Shown: positions 1-8,698, counted from the first letter of the stretch. The stretch: 26,925 bases of DNA from Bacillota bacterium (GCA_023443925.1 JAEZSL010000056.1:1-26925), one strand, 5' to 3'. Program-made: numbers and translations. The notes: a model not told the origin generated them from the letters alone.

Positions 1-586
1 TTTCGCTTAACAGATGGCTTGATACCATTACTGTCATACCATATTCTTTCGGAAGTGAGCAAATCAGTTCCCGCATTTCTTGAATACCCGCCGGATCAAG
101 ACCGTTGGTCGGTTCGTCGAGAATTAACAGCTTCGGCGTTCCTAACAGCGCGCCAGCCAGCCCCAGCCGCTGCTTCATGCCCATTGAGTACTGTGAGACC
201 TTTTTCTCTTTTTGATTTTCCAGGCGGACAATACGCAATACCCTGCTAATCTCTTTTTCCGGTACACCTTTTAATGTACAGAGAATACGCAGATTTTCCG
301 CCCCGGTCAGATGTCCGTAATAGCTGGGTGATTCAATCAGGGAGCCGATGCTTTTAAGAATAACGAGCCGGTTCTTACTGTCAACCGGTCTGCCAAATAC
401 ATGTATCGTTCCTGCTGTCGGCCTTGCAAGGCCTAATATCATTTTCATTGTAGTAGACTTACCTGCACCGTTTGGTCCGAGAAAACCATAGACAACACCT
501 TCCGGCACCAATAGATCCAGATCCTTTACCCGTAAAACCTTACCGTATTGCTTACACAGTCCGGTTGTTGTAATAATTTCAGACAT
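1..586 (-). CDS. ABC transporter ATP-binding protein, drug/lantibiotic (BcrA-like) type, partial
   Basis: This is the ATPase subunit of an ABC exporter of the kind used for bacitracin or lantibiotic self-protection and resistance. About 195 residues are visible and the C-terminus is cut by the window edge. The start ATG at 584-586 follows an AGGGGG ribosome site. The protein shows Walker A (GPNGAGKST, near residue 38), the ABC signature (YSMGMKQRLGL), Walker B with its catalytic Glu (LLILDEPTNGLDP) and an H-loop (SSHLLSE), in the normal order. The membrane subunit should lie to the left, outside the window. The gene diverges from a response regulator and kinase pair, a layout common for antibiotic-responsive transporters. 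Family and fold are sure. The drug-resistance role is inferred from sequence style and neighbours, and the substrate is unknown. Confidence 0.88.
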   Translation of the reverse strand, partial: MSEIITTTGLCKQYGKVLRVKDLDLLVPEGVVYGFLGPNGAGKSTTMKMILGLARPTAGTIHVFGRPVDSKNRLVILKSIGSLIESPSYYGHLTGAENLRILCTLKGVPEKEISRVLRIVRLENQKEKKVSQYSMGMKQRLGLAGALLGTPKLLILDEPTNGLDPAGIQEMRELICSLPKEYGMTVMVSSHLLSE

Positions 587-618
587 TTTAATGTCCCCCT
601 TTATGTTTGACTGAAGAC

Positions 619-624
619 ATCATA
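619..624 (-). promoter_or_regulatory. Probable -10 box of the ABC transporter promoter
   Basis: On the minus strand TATGAT (5 of 6 to consensus) lies about 33 bases before the ABC start codon. The expected -35 position has no good hexamer. Instead it is covered by the phased repeats at 635-674, as expected for a promoter that needs an activator. Confidence 0.5.
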
Positions 625-634
625 TCAATCTATC

Positions 635-674
635 CTTACATGAGACTTTATTTAAGCTTACATTTACCTTAAAC
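635..674. promoter_or_regulatory. Four 11-bp-phased direct repeats, probable response regulator binding site
   Basis: The heptamers CTTACAT (635-641), CTTTATT (646-652), CTTACAT (657-663) and CTTAAAC (668-674) start exactly 11 bp apart, one helical turn each. The last one before the ABC -10 box ends 10 bp from it. OmpR-family regulators such as SpaR and NisR are known to bind 11-bp-spaced direct repeats just upstream of a -10 box. The adjacent response regulator is the natural candidate, which is inference. Confidence 0.6.
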
Positions 675-707
675 TTCTCATCAAACAGCCACAGCTTCCG
701 GCTTCTG

Positions 708-716
708 TGTTATAAT
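708..716 (+). promoter_or_regulatory. Extended -10 promoter of the response regulator/kinase operon
   Basis: TGT immediately followed by a perfect TATAAT (711-716) makes an extended -10 element, with no clear -35. Transcription would begin near 722-724, after the ATG at 718. This argues that the ATG at 718 is not the real start of the response regulator. Confidence 0.55.
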
Positions 717-735
717 AATGCTGGTGATAAAAATG

Positions 736-1452
736 ATGAATATATATGACTGCAAACTGCTGATCGTGGACGATGAGCCCGAACTGCGCAGGATGCTGAA
801 AGAAATACTAAAACGGGAAGGTTTTCTAAAAGTTTATTGTGCCGCGGACTGCAAAGAAGCACGTCAGCTCTTTACACAAGAAAAACCGGAAAGCATAATA
901 CTGGATGTTTGTCTGCCGGATGGAGACGGCTTTTCTCTGATGCGGGAATTCCGGGAAAGCTCTTTAGCCCCGGTGCTGTTTCTCTCCGCCCGCGATGAGG
1001 ATGAAGACCGGCTGCTCGGTCTGGGGCTTGGTGCGGATGACTATATTACGAAGCCTTTCCTGCCGCGGGAATTCCTCTTGCGGTTGAAAGCCGTACTCAG
1101 CCGCACTTATTTTCCCATTGTCCTCAAACAGACGAAAAAGCCGGTTTTTTGTCTCGGAGAAAATATGATTGATCTAAACAGCGGTACGGTGATAAAAAAG
1201 GAAATGCGGTACTCACTCACTGCAAAGGAATTCGCACTTCTGGAAAAGCTCTATGAAAACAACGGAAACATCGTAACCGGAGACAGTCTGTGCCGTGCTG
1301 CCTGGGGCGATGACCTATACGGTTATGAAAACACATTGATGGTACACATTCGCCGCCTTCGTGAAAAAATAGAGCCGGAGCCGTCAGTGCCCCGGTACCT
1401 GTTAACTGTGCGGGGCCTTGGCTATAAACTGACAGGGGTGAATACTATATGA
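736..1452 (+). CDS. OmpR-family response regulator
   Basis: Two-domain regulator: a receiver domain (DDEP acidic pocket near the N-terminus, phospho-acceptor Asp in SIILDVCLPDGDG, switch Ser in FLSARD, conserved Lys in YITKPF) followed by a winged-helix DNA-binding domain (FALLEKLYENNGNIV, then MVHIRRLREKIE and VRGLGYKL). The reading frame is open from an ATG at 718, but that codon touches the TATAAT box. The ATG at 736 (or 733) has GGTGA at 723-727 as a ribosome site and fits the usual receiver N-terminus. The stop overlaps the kinase start as ATGA, so the pair is translationally coupled. It probably controls the divergent ABC exporter through the phased repeats at 635-674. Confidence 0.9.
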   Translation: MNIYDCKLLIVDDEPELRRMLKEILKREGFLKVYCAADCKEARQLFTQEKPESIILDVCLPDGDGFSLMREFRESSLAPVLFLSARDEDEDRLLGLGLGADDYITKPFLPREFLLRLKAVLSRTYFPIVLKQTKKPVFCLGENMIDLNSGTVIKKEMRYSLTAKEFALLEKLYENNGNIVTGDSLCRAAWGDDLYGYENTLMVHIRRLREKIEPEPSVPRYLLTVRGLGYKLTGVNTI

Positions 1453-2816
1453 AAAGCATAATGAAGATTTTATCCAGATATGTTCTTTCAGCCGTAGGGA
1501 TTGCTTTGATTCTGCTGATTATTAATTTTTCGATGCTGGCTGCCTGGGCAGTCCAGTCAAGCAGTATAGACCGGAAAGATAATAGTATTTCACAGCTTTC
1601 GGATGGCCTGACCTTTGAAAACGGTGCATATAAGCTTACCGGGAATGTCAGCAATGCCATTATGGAAAAATATCAATGGGGGATGCTGTTAAACAATGAC
1701 GGCAGGGTAGCCTGGAGCCTGAATCTGCCGGAAGATGTACCCCTTGCGTATACATTTTCTGATGTTGCAGGCTTTACCCGCTGGTATCTGAAAGATTATC
1801 CGGTACATGTGTGGCGAAGGACCGACGGTATTTTTGTGCTTGGCAACAAAAAAGGCAGTATGTGGAAGCATGGCGTTGAAATGTCTCAAAAAGTCATGGA
1901 CAATACCCTCGTATGGATACCGGCCATCCTGGTATTAAACACGATTGCAGCAGTCTTACTGGCGCTGCTTCTTGGTCTGCGGCTCTTTAGGTCTCTGAAA
2001 CCGCTGGCAAAGGGTATTGAGGACATGGCCGAAAAACAGCCGGTAGAACTCTTAACAAACGGTCTTCTTGGGGAGCTTGCCGCAGGAATTAATAAAACCT
2101 CAGCACAGCTTGTAAAACAAGAAACCGCTTTAGCCAAACGTGACAATGCCCGTACAACATGGATTGCCGGTGTATCCCATGATATACGTACTCCTCTTTC
2201 CCTTGTTATGGGTTATGCCAGCCAGCTGGAAGATGATTCCGAACTGCCGCCGTCAAAGCGGGAGCAAGCCGGTATTATCCGTGGTCAAAGTGAGAGGATT
2301 AAAACCCTGGTTAACGATCTTAACCTTGCTTCTAAACTGGAATACGACATGCAGCCCATTCGGAAAACCACGGTTGTGCCGGCGGCACTTTTGCGCAGCA
2401 TTACCGCTGATTTCTTAAATAATGGGCTTGATCCGATCTATTCCATTGATCTGCTTGTCAGTGATAAAACACAAAATGCTATGGTCACCGGTGACAAAGA
2501 ACTCCTAAGACGAGCGGTTTCCAACTTAATATCAAACAGCGTCTCCCACAACCCAAACGGGTGTACCATAAAAGTAACTTTGGAATCAAGTAATGGTAAC
2601 TGTTCTATCCAGGTTTCTGATGACGGGGTTGGATTCACTCCTGAATCACTTAACAAGCTTAGTTTGGCAGCGGGTTCTGCAGAGCTTGAAAACCATGGTC
2701 TTGGCCTTACCATAGTACAGCAGATCGTTAAAGCTCACGGAGGTACTTCAGAATTCAGAAACCTGCCGGAAGGCGGCTGCAGAATAACACTCTGCCTGCC
2801 TGAAATTCAGGTATAA
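1449..2816 (+). CDS. Membrane sensor histidine kinase, partner of the response regulator
   Basis: A 455-residue sensor kinase. A first membrane segment lies at about 11-33, an extracytoplasmic part of roughly 115 residues follows, and a second membrane segment spans about 152-180. The dimerisation and phosphoacceptor helix has His244 in GVSHDIRTPL. The ATPase domain shows the N-box (NLISNSVSHN, 359-368), G1 (DDGVGF, 391-396) and G2 (NHGLGLTI, 415-422). The start overlaps the regulator stop by four bases. The size of the outer domain suggests a ligand sensor rather than the very small loop of BceS-type kinases. The signal is not known. Confidence 0.9.
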   Translation: MKSIMKILSRYVLSAVGIALILLIINFSMLAAWAVQSSSIDRKDNSISQLSDGLTFENGAYKLTGNVSNAIMEKYQWGMLLNNDGRVAWSLNLPEDVPLAYTFSDVAGFTRWYLKDYPVHVWRRTDGIFVLGNKKGSMWKHGVEMSQKVMDNTLVWIPAILVLNTIAAVLLALLLGLRLFRSLKPLAKGIEDMAEKQPVELLTNGLLGELAAGINKTSAQLVKQETALAKRDNARTTWIAGVSHDIRTPLSLVMGYASQLEDDSELPPSKREQAGIIRGQSERIKTLVNDLNLASKLEYDMQPIRKTTVVPAALLRSITADFLNNGLDPIYSIDLLVSDKTQNAMVTGDKELLRRAVSNLISNSVSHNPNGCTIKVTLESSNGNCSIQVSDDGVGFTPESLNKLSLAAGSAELENHGLGLTIVQQIVKAHGGTSEFRNLPEGGCRITLCLPEIQV

Positions 2817-2820
2817 AAAG

Positions 2821-2862
2821 GGGCTGTTTCAAACCTAAGAATCAATTAGTTTGAAACAGCCC
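2821..2862 (-). terminator. Convergent intergenic terminator hairpin
   Basis: A perfect 14-bp stem (2821-2834 with 2849-2862) encloses a 14-base loop, only 4 bases after the kinase stop. Read on the minus strand it is followed by a T-run (CCTTTTTAT), so it best terminates the lipoprotein operon. The plus-strand side lacks a clear T-run but may still stop the kinase transcript. Confidence 0.8.
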
Positions 2863-2872
2863 TCAGAATAAA

Positions 2873-4585
2873 TTATTTACTCCATAGATTAATCTTACCC
2901 TGGATCAATTTATTAAATTCATCCTCCAGCTCGTGTATTCCAATATCCACCAATTCCGCCTGATATGCATCCCATAACTCATCAAAGTCCCCAGGCTCGG
3001 CTAATACCGCCGCCGGAATTCTCTTGGCCGTGATTTCATCATATTTTTGCATAATAAGCGTTGCATCCGTATCGGATGGGATGTTAATTAACCATAATAC
3101 ACCATAAGGACTTGGCTCAAAGTTTTCTTCCGAAGGAAAAATATCTTTCCAGGTCTCTGCTCCATACGCCGCCAAGGTTTCTTTTTCGGCATCTGTATAA
3201 GTATCAATAATGTTCTGTTTGTAAACCGGGCCATAATAATCACCATTTGCATCAACAGCCCCATTGCCGTATCCGGGCCATGGCCAGGAGTATACGCCAA
3301 TGCCGGTTTTTGTTGCGAAGTCTGAGTCTTCCTTCCAGGATCTGAAGGTTTCATCATTAAACTTACGTTTTCCGTCAACTACATCATAATGTTCTCCTTC
3401 AATACCCCAGCGGAATAAAATCTGTGCCTCGTCGGTACACATCCAATCCAGGAACTTAATTGCGGCAACCGGGTCTTTACAACTGGTGGAGATACCAACG
3501 CCATATCCTCCGGTATAACCTGCCGGTCTAAAATCAGCATATTTGTAGGATTCGTCTAAAACAAGCGGCAATTGAGCATACCCTCTTTCCGGTTTTCCGG
3601 CTGCCACAAGAGCCTGTTCTGCATCAACATATTCCCATTTGCCATCAGCCAAAGCCAAAACACGTCCTTCCGCTATTTTAGCCTGATACTGGTCATATTT
3701 TTGAATAAAACTCTCCGGATCAAGTAATCCGATATCATTCATATGGTTCAGCCACCGGAAGTATTCTTTCTCTTCCGGACGGGTCAAATGAATCTGTGCT
3801 TTTCCTGTTTTTGTATCATAATACCATTCTCCGTCATCCGGCCCGCCGGTAGAAAAGACTGCCGGATTTGTTACTGATATCTTGATGCGCCAATCATCGG
3901 CTAACAAAGATAAACCAATGGTTGGTTTACCATCAATTTCCGGATACTTATCAATGTAAGTTTTGATCGCATTTTCGTAATCATTAAGCGTTTCCATCTT
4001 TGGATATCCAAGTTCCTTAAGTAATGCATGCTGAAGCTGAAATCCTGATTCCGGCTCGTACTTGACTTCGCCAACAGTGGGGAGTCCTAAGAAATAAATG
4101 GATGGGTCCGATTCACTATACTTTAAGCGTGTCAAATAGTCCCCATAAAGCTTCTTTATATTGGGTCCATATTCTTCAATTAAATCATCTAGTTTTATAA
4201 AGCCGCCTGCATCAACAATAATATTGGAATACTCAACAGCATAGATAAAATCTGAGTATTCTCCGCTGGCTGCCATAAATGATAATTTTTCTCTCGGATC
4301 TCCTATGGCAAATTCTTTTTTTATTGTTACTCCGGTAAGTTCCTTGATTTTTTGTGAAACCGGACTTTTAAATTCATCGTCCATCTGCCCGGCTGTGGTA
4401 TCAGCACTCCAAAAACTAAACGTTGTCGGAGTTACTTTCGTTTCTGCACTGCCTGTATTTGTTGTAACTTCTGATCCCTGTACGGCCTTTTCCTTACCTT
4501 CTCTTTTGCCGCAACCACTTACGAGTGTTATAAGCAGGATAAAACATAATCCAAGCGACAACACCTTTTTCATAGCTCCTAACAT
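2873..4585 (-). CDS. Extracellular solute-binding lipoprotein of an LplABC-type sugar importer
   Basis: About 570 residues from the chosen ATG at 4583-4585, which has GGGAGG six bases upstream. An earlier in-frame ATG at 4618 has no such site. A signal peptide with lipobox LVSGC (Cys25) marks it as a lipoprotein anchored outside the membrane. Its length and style (FSFWSADTTAGQ, MAASGEYSDFIYA, then FLDWMCTDEAQILFRWGIEGEHY) match the large LipO/YtcQ class of binding proteins that serve oligosaccharide or polysaccharide-fragment importers. It is the last gene of a permease-permease-binding protein operon. The ligand cannot be named from sequence. Confidence 0.9.
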   Translation of the reverse strand: MLGAMKKVLSLGLCFILLITLVSGCGKREGKEKAVQGSEVTTNTGSAETKVTPTTFSFWSADTTAGQMDDEFKSPVSQKIKELTGVTIKKEFAIGDPREKLSFMAASGEYSDFIYAVEYSNIIVDAGGFIKLDDLIEEYGPNIKKLYGDYLTRLKYSESDPSIYFLGLPTVGEVKYEPESGFQLQHALLKELGYPKMETLNDYENAIKTYIDKYPEIDGKPTIGLSLLADDWRIKISVTNPAVFSTGGPDDGEWYYDTKTGKAQIHLTRPEEKEYFRWLNHMNDIGLLDPESFIQKYDQYQAKIAEGRVLALADGKWEYVDAEQALVAAGKPERGYAQLPLVLDESYKYADFRPAGYTGGYGVGISTSCKDPVAAIKFLDWMCTDEAQILFRWGIEGEHYDVVDGKRKFNDETFRSWKEDSDFATKTGIGVYSWPWPGYGNGAVDANGDYYGPVYKQNIIDTYTDAEKETLAAYGAETWKDIFPSEENFEPSPYGVLWLINIPSDTDATLIMQKYDEITAKRIPAAVLAEPGDFDELWDAYQAELVDIGIHELEDEFNKLIQGKINLWSK

Positions 4586-4629
4586 AATCGACCCTCCCTG
4601 ATAATTTACATGGTTCATAGTTTATACAA

Positions 4630-5544
4630 TCAATCTTTGACTGCTCCCAGAGTCATTCCCTGAACAAAATATTTCTGCACAAAAGGGTAAACGGCCAAAA
4701 TGGGCACAGTTGCAACGATTGTGATTGCCATACGCATAGATTGCGGTGATACGGTTCGTACATTCTGAGCGTGTTGTTTCATCTTTAACATATTACCGGC
4801 GGCTGCCGTATTGGAATTGTTTAATACCTTCATCAATTCGTATTGAAGGGTAGTAAGATTGGGGTTGCTGCTATTAAAAAGATAAGTATCAAACCAGGAA
4901 TTCCAATGGGATACCGCATAATACAGCCCTATGGTAGCCATAACCGGTTTACACAACGGTAAGATAACCCGTATAAATATCTGCAGATCATTGGCACCAT
5001 CGATACAGGCCGCTTCCTGAAGTGCATCCGGTAATCCATCAATAAACGAACGCACGATATAAATATAATAAATGCCTAAAATGCCTGGAATGATGTAGAC
5101 CGAAAACTTATCAATCAAACCCAACTCTTTAATCAGTAAAAATTCCGGAATCATGCCGCCGCTGATATACATTGTAATCGCAAAGAAATTTGCTATGTAC
5201 TTTCTTGCGAGAAAATCCCTTCTGCTAAGCACAAATGCTACCATCATAGTACTGATTATTCCAAGTCCGGCTCCCAGAATTGTACGGACAACTGAATTAA
5301 TAAAGGCAGTGATTAAAATAGAGTCTTTAAAAACCTCCTCATAATTTCTTAAAGTAAATACCCTTGGAAAAATATGAACTCCACCTTTTATGGTATCATT
5401 TGCATCGTTTAAAGATATTGCCAAAACATTTAAAAACGGATAAATCGTAATAATGACAATGAGTAAGAGAATCAGAATAATGAAACCATCCATGATTCTG
5501 GTTTCAAATCTTATCTTTTTTCTGCGTTTCTTCCAAAACAACAT
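4630..5544 (-). CDS. lplC: Carbohydrate ABC transporter permease, LplC/YtcP type
   Basis: About 304 residues with six predicted membrane segments. The EAA loop that docks the ATPase reads LQEAACIDGANDLQIF (about residues 176-191), and the C-terminus FVQKYFVQGMTLGAVKD is typical of the LplC/YtcP family. The start at 5544 is preferred because GGAG lies six bases before it. An in-frame ATG at 5556 has a poorer site. It lies 41 bases after the LplB-type permease gene and 44 bases before the lipoprotein gene. No ATPase is encoded nearby, so a shared MsmX-like ATPase from elsewhere is inferred. Confidence 0.92.
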   Translation of the reverse strand: MLFWKKRRKKIRFETRIMDGFIILILLLIVIITIYPFLNVLAISLNDANDTIKGGVHIFPRVFTLRNYEEVFKDSILITAFINSVVRTILGAGLGIISTMMVAFVLSRRDFLARKYIANFFAITMYISGGMIPEFLLIKELGLIDKFSVYIIPGILGIYYIYIVRSFIDGLPDALQEAACIDGANDLQIFIRVILPLCKPVMATIGLYYAVSHWNSWFDTYLFNSSNPNLTTLQYELMKVLNNSNTAAAGNMLKMKQHAQNVRTVSPQSMRMAITIVATVPILAVYPFVQKYFVQGMTLGAVKD

Positions 5545-5585
5545 ATTCTGCTCCATTTCCGCACAGGTTCTATGCGCTTATCCGG

Positions 5586-6527
5586 TTAAATTACCGATTG
5601 TCCTCTCCATCTTTTCGCAAGCTGATTGGCACCAAAGAGTAATATGATACTTACTGCTGATTTGAATATACCAATTGCTGTTCCAAAGGAATAACGGCCC
5701 AGCTTAATACCATAATCAAGGATATACAAGTCTAGAACCTTGGCATAATCCTGCACCAGTGAATTTCCAAGCAGGTATTGTTTTTCAAATCCAATACTTA
5801 TCATCCACCCAATATCCAGGACCAGGATAACCAGAATTGTATTTGTAATTCCTGGTAAGGTGATATGTCTTATGGATTGGAGTCTGCTTGCTCCATCCAC
5901 TTTAGCTGCTTCGTAAAGGGTTGGGTCTATACTGGTAATGGCCGCCAAAAAAATAATCGAATTCCACCCTAACTCTTTCCATACCTCAGCACTGGTACAA
6001 ATTCCCCAGAACCACTTTGGGATTGAAAAAAAAGAGACCGGCTCTTTTATAATGCCAAGAAATAACAGGAGCTCATTCACTGCTCCATCTCCTGATAGCA
6101 AATTTGTAAAGATTCCTGCAACAATTACCCAGGATACGAAATGAGGCAGATATGTACTGGTCTGTATAAATTTCTTAAACCGGATATTTTTTACTTCATT
6201 TAGCATAATTGCAAAAATGACAGGAAGGGGAAAGCCGATAAAAAGCTGCATTAAACTCATGCCCAGGGTATTGCGCATCACATCATAAAACATGGGATCC
6301 TGAAATAAAGCGATAAAATGTTTTAACCCTACGAAAGGGTAATCCAACAGACCCATACCTGCTTTTGGTTTGTAATCCTGAAAGGCCATGATCCATCCCC
6401 AAAGCGGCAAATACTTAAAGATTGCTGCCCAGATTACAAAGGGCATAATCATCAAAATCAAATATCTTTGCTTCATGATTAATTTCATGAGTGGTTTTTT
6501 TACCGGTTTTAGCACTTGATCATTCAT
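5586..6527 (-). CDS. lplB: Carbohydrate ABC transporter permease, LplB type
   Basis: 313 residues from the ATG at 6525-6527, which has GGAGG seven bases upstream. The frame stays open to 6650 but that extension lacks a ribosome site and is not membrane-protein-like. Six membrane segments are expected. The EAA loop LYEAAKVDGASRLQS lies near 204-218, and FKYLPLWGWIMAFQDYKP near the N-terminus is typical of LplB. It is the first gene of the three-gene importer operon, downstream of a reasonable promoter. Confidence 0.92.
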   Translation of the reverse strand: MNDQVLKPVKKPLMKLIMKQRYLILMIMPFVIWAAIFKYLPLWGWIMAFQDYKPKAGMGLLDYPFVGLKHFIALFQDPMFYDVMRNTLGMSLMQLFIGFPLPVIFAIMLNEVKNIRFKKFIQTSTYLPHFVSWVIVAGIFTNLLSGDGAVNELLLFLGIIKEPVSFFSIPKWFWGICTSAEVWKELGWNSIIFLAAITSIDPTLYEAAKVDGASRLQSIRHITLPGITNTILVILVLDIGWMISIGFEKQYLLGNSLVQDYAKVLDLYILDYGIKLGRYSFGTAIGIFKSAVSIILLFGANQLAKRWRGQSVI

Positions 6528-6662
6528 CCCACAACCTCCGCTAAATTTTATATGTATGGTAACCTTGAAATACATTAATATTTGTATCCATACTGTTAAT
6601 ACTAGTCTGAGCTGAATCTTGCCCGGTGGGCAACAAAGCACGGAATACATACAATTACATGG

Positions 6663-6691
6663 TTTATACTAAAATACATACCGTTTCGCAA
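6663..6691 (-). promoter_or_regulatory. Promoter of the lplB-lplC-lipoprotein operon
   Basis: Minus-strand TTGCGA (6686-6691, 4 of 6) and TATAAA (6663-6668, 5 of 6) are separated by 17 bp. The leader to the lplB start is about 130 bases. No convincing operator was found in this leader. Confidence 0.45.
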
Positions 6692-6715
6692 TCACCAAAT
6701 GTTTAAATCTATTAT

Positions 6716-6743
6716 AATAAAAAAGGTGTCCCAAGGACACCTT
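6716..6743 (-). terminator. Intrinsic terminator of the maltodextrin operon
   Basis: A perfect 9-bp stem AAGGTGTCC/GGACACCTT (6723-6731 with 6735-6743) has a 3-base loop. On the minus strand a run of T follows (CCTTTTTTATTAT). It lies about 87 bases after the GH13 stop codon and before the lplB promoter. Confidence 0.9.
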
Positions 6744-6829
6744 AATATTTCGCTGTATAACCCCGAAAAATCGGTGATTGCTAAATTTCAGCAAGCGATT
6801 ATTCGTTACATCATAAATCTATCTTTCTT

Positions 6830-8686
6830 CTATATCTGATTAAGCACAAATAGTCTATAATCATATGACCGGAGTCTAATTTTATCTTCTAAGACAATGC
6901 TATTTCCACTCATAAGATCTTTACATTTCACCCCTGTCAGTTCTTCCGGCAGGTTAAGTATCTCTTCACACTCCTCATTATGAAGCAGAACATAAAGTGT
7001 TTCCTTGGTAGTTACCTTTTTATACATAACCGTATCCACATCTGAAAGTAAAGTGATCCAGCTGAAATTTACTGTTCGAAAACTATCATATGACTTCCTT
7101 AAATTTATAAGTTTTTGAATCACAGCCGATAACTCCTTATTCTGCCTGCTCTCCTCCCAGATCATACATTGCCTGTTACTATGATTTCCTCCTTCCATGC
7201 CAATTTCACTTCCATAATAAACGCATGGTGTTCCTGGATAGGTAAACAGAAAAATATAGGCCAGTATTGCGGCTTTACTATTTCCCCCCACCACATTCAG
7301 AACTCTTTGTGTATCATGACTGTCCAGAAGGTTGAAAAGATTACTGGATACATGCTTCGGATAATCTGCAATCAATTCTCCTATAGCAAGTTTAAATTCC
7401 CTTGCATGGTACTTAACACCGTTCCTGTCATCGTTTCTGAAAAAATTCCAGACAGGAGTCGTAAATTCATAATTCATCACTCCGTCAAATTGATCACCCT
7501 GAAGCCAGGGATAGGAATTATCCCAATTTTCTCCCAGAATATAGACCTCCGGATTTACAGCTTTTACTCTTTTGCGGAATTCCCGCCAGAAGTCATGGGA
7601 TATCTCATTGGATACATCCAGCCTCCAGCCATCAATATGATACTGTTCAATCCAATAAACAGCTGCCTTAAGCAGGTATTCCCGGGCAATGGAATTTCCG
7701 GTATTCCATTTTGGCATAGACTGTGTATATGCAAAGGTACGATAATTTAAGCACTCTTTGGGACAATCCCCCGGCATCCCATTCTCCAGTTTACCATATA
7801 TAATCGGCTTATCTGTATCCAATATGTAAAAGCAGTTATAATACTGGGAATTCACCCCATTCTTTAATACATCCTGCCAGAAAGGATGAAAGAATCCACA
7901 GTGGTTAAAAACTGCATCCAGCATTACTTTAATTCCCCGCTTGTGAGCTTCTTCTACCAAACGCCCAAAGATTTCATTATCTCCAAAATCAGCATCCACT
8001 TTAAAATAATCCGTTGTATCATACTTATGAGAACTAGGCGAAGTAAAAATCGGATTCAGGTAAATGCCGTTAAATCCACATTCTTTGATATAGTCAAGCT
8101 TTTCAATAATCCCGGCTAGATTTCCGCCGAACTTTTTATTATATCCATCCACTTCATCACTTCCCCAGGGCAGAACATCCCTCCCCTCCTCAGGTGAACC
8201 ATTACAGAACCTTTCCGGAAAAATCTGATACCATATGGTGTCAGAAACCCAATCAGGCGCACGGTAAAGGTCTTCTTCATTAATGTATGGATAATTGAAA
8301 TAATTATTCAGCTGATATAGTATACTTTCCTCCTCCGTATAAGGAATCCAGTCATGGCTGCCAATGATATATTTTTCACTGTCATTTTCAACAATAAAAC
8401 AATATTTCGTACGCTTCCATTTTATATCCGGTATTTCTGCAAACCAACAGTCATAAACACGGGTGACCTGATCTTTTTCCATATCGACATGAATGACCGA
8501 ATTTTTGTCAAAGTCATAAATCGGGGTGTCATCCCCACGGGGAATCCAGTTAAAAGGGTCTACTGCCATTAATACTACTTTTTTCACCTCATCTCTGGCT
8601 GTTTTCAACCGGATATGCAAAGTGCTTTCGTCATATGCATAAGATAATGCACTTTTTGGTTCATGTATAATTCCTGAAAAATTCAT
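6830..8686 (-). CDS. GH13 alpha-glycosidase, neopullulanase/cyclomaltodextrinase-like, cytoplasmic
   Basis: 618 residues with no signal peptide, so an intracellular enzyme hydrolysing alpha-1,4 (and possibly alpha-1,6) links of imported maltodextrins or cyclodextrins. An N-terminal beta domain (about 1-130, CBM34-like position) precedes a complete GH13 barrel. Region I is DAVFNH (257-262), the nucleophile is Asp357 in GWRLDVSNE, the acid/base is Glu386 in ILGENWD, and the transition-state Asp458 is in LLDSHDTQR. The region V motif is MPKWN (324-328), close to the MPKLN typical of the neopullulanase subfamily. A clear AAGGAG lies eight bases before the start. It follows malE by 12 bases and is the last gene of the operon. 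Exact specificity is not decidable from sequence. Confidence 0.92.
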   Translation of the reverse strand: MNFSGIIHEPKSALSYAYDESTLHIRLKTARDEVKKVVLMAVDPFNWIPRGDDTPIYDFDKNSVIHVDMEKDQVTRVYDCWFAEIPDIKWKRTKYCFIVENDSEKYIIGSHDWIPYTEEESILYQLNNYFNYPYINEEDLYRAPDWVSDTIWYQIFPERFCNGSPEEGRDVLPWGSDEVDGYNKKFGGNLAGIIEKLDYIKECGFNGIYLNPIFTSPSSHKYDTTDYFKVDADFGDNEIFGRLVEEAHKRGIKVMLDAVFNHCGFFHPFWQDVLKNGVNSQYYNCFYILDTDKPIIYGKLENGMPGDCPKECLNYRTFAYTQSMPKWNTGNSIAREYLLKAAVYWIEQYHIDGWRLDVSNEISHDFWREFRKRVKAVNPEVYILGENWDNSYPWLQGDQFDGVMNYEFTTPVWNFFRNDDRNGVKYHAREFKLAIGELIADYPKHVSSNLFNLLDSHDTQRVLNVVGGNSKAAILAYIFLFTYPGTPCVYYGSEIGMEGGNHSNRQCMIWEESRQNKELSAVIQKLINLRKSYDSFRTVNFSWITLLSDVDTVMYKKVTTKETLYVLLHNEECEEILNLPEELTGVKCKDLMSGNSIVLEDKIRLRSYDYRLFVLNQI

Positions 8687-8698
8687 TCCGGTCTCTCC

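Noticed and set aside
19..249. 76-residue open frame on the plus strand
   Set aside because: Antisense to the conserved ATPase motifs of the ABC gene.
6528..6650. N-terminal extension of the LplB-type permease
   Set aside because: The extension has no ribosome site and covers the leader; the ATG at 6527 has a strong GGAGG.
6744..6829. Small hairpin TTGCT/AGCAA after the GH13 gene
   Set aside because: The stem is short and lacks a T-run; the real terminator is at 6716-6743.
7169..7750. 193-residue open frame on the plus strand
   Set aside because: It is wholly antisense to the GH13 gene, lacks a ribosome site and resembles no family; a shadow of the real gene.
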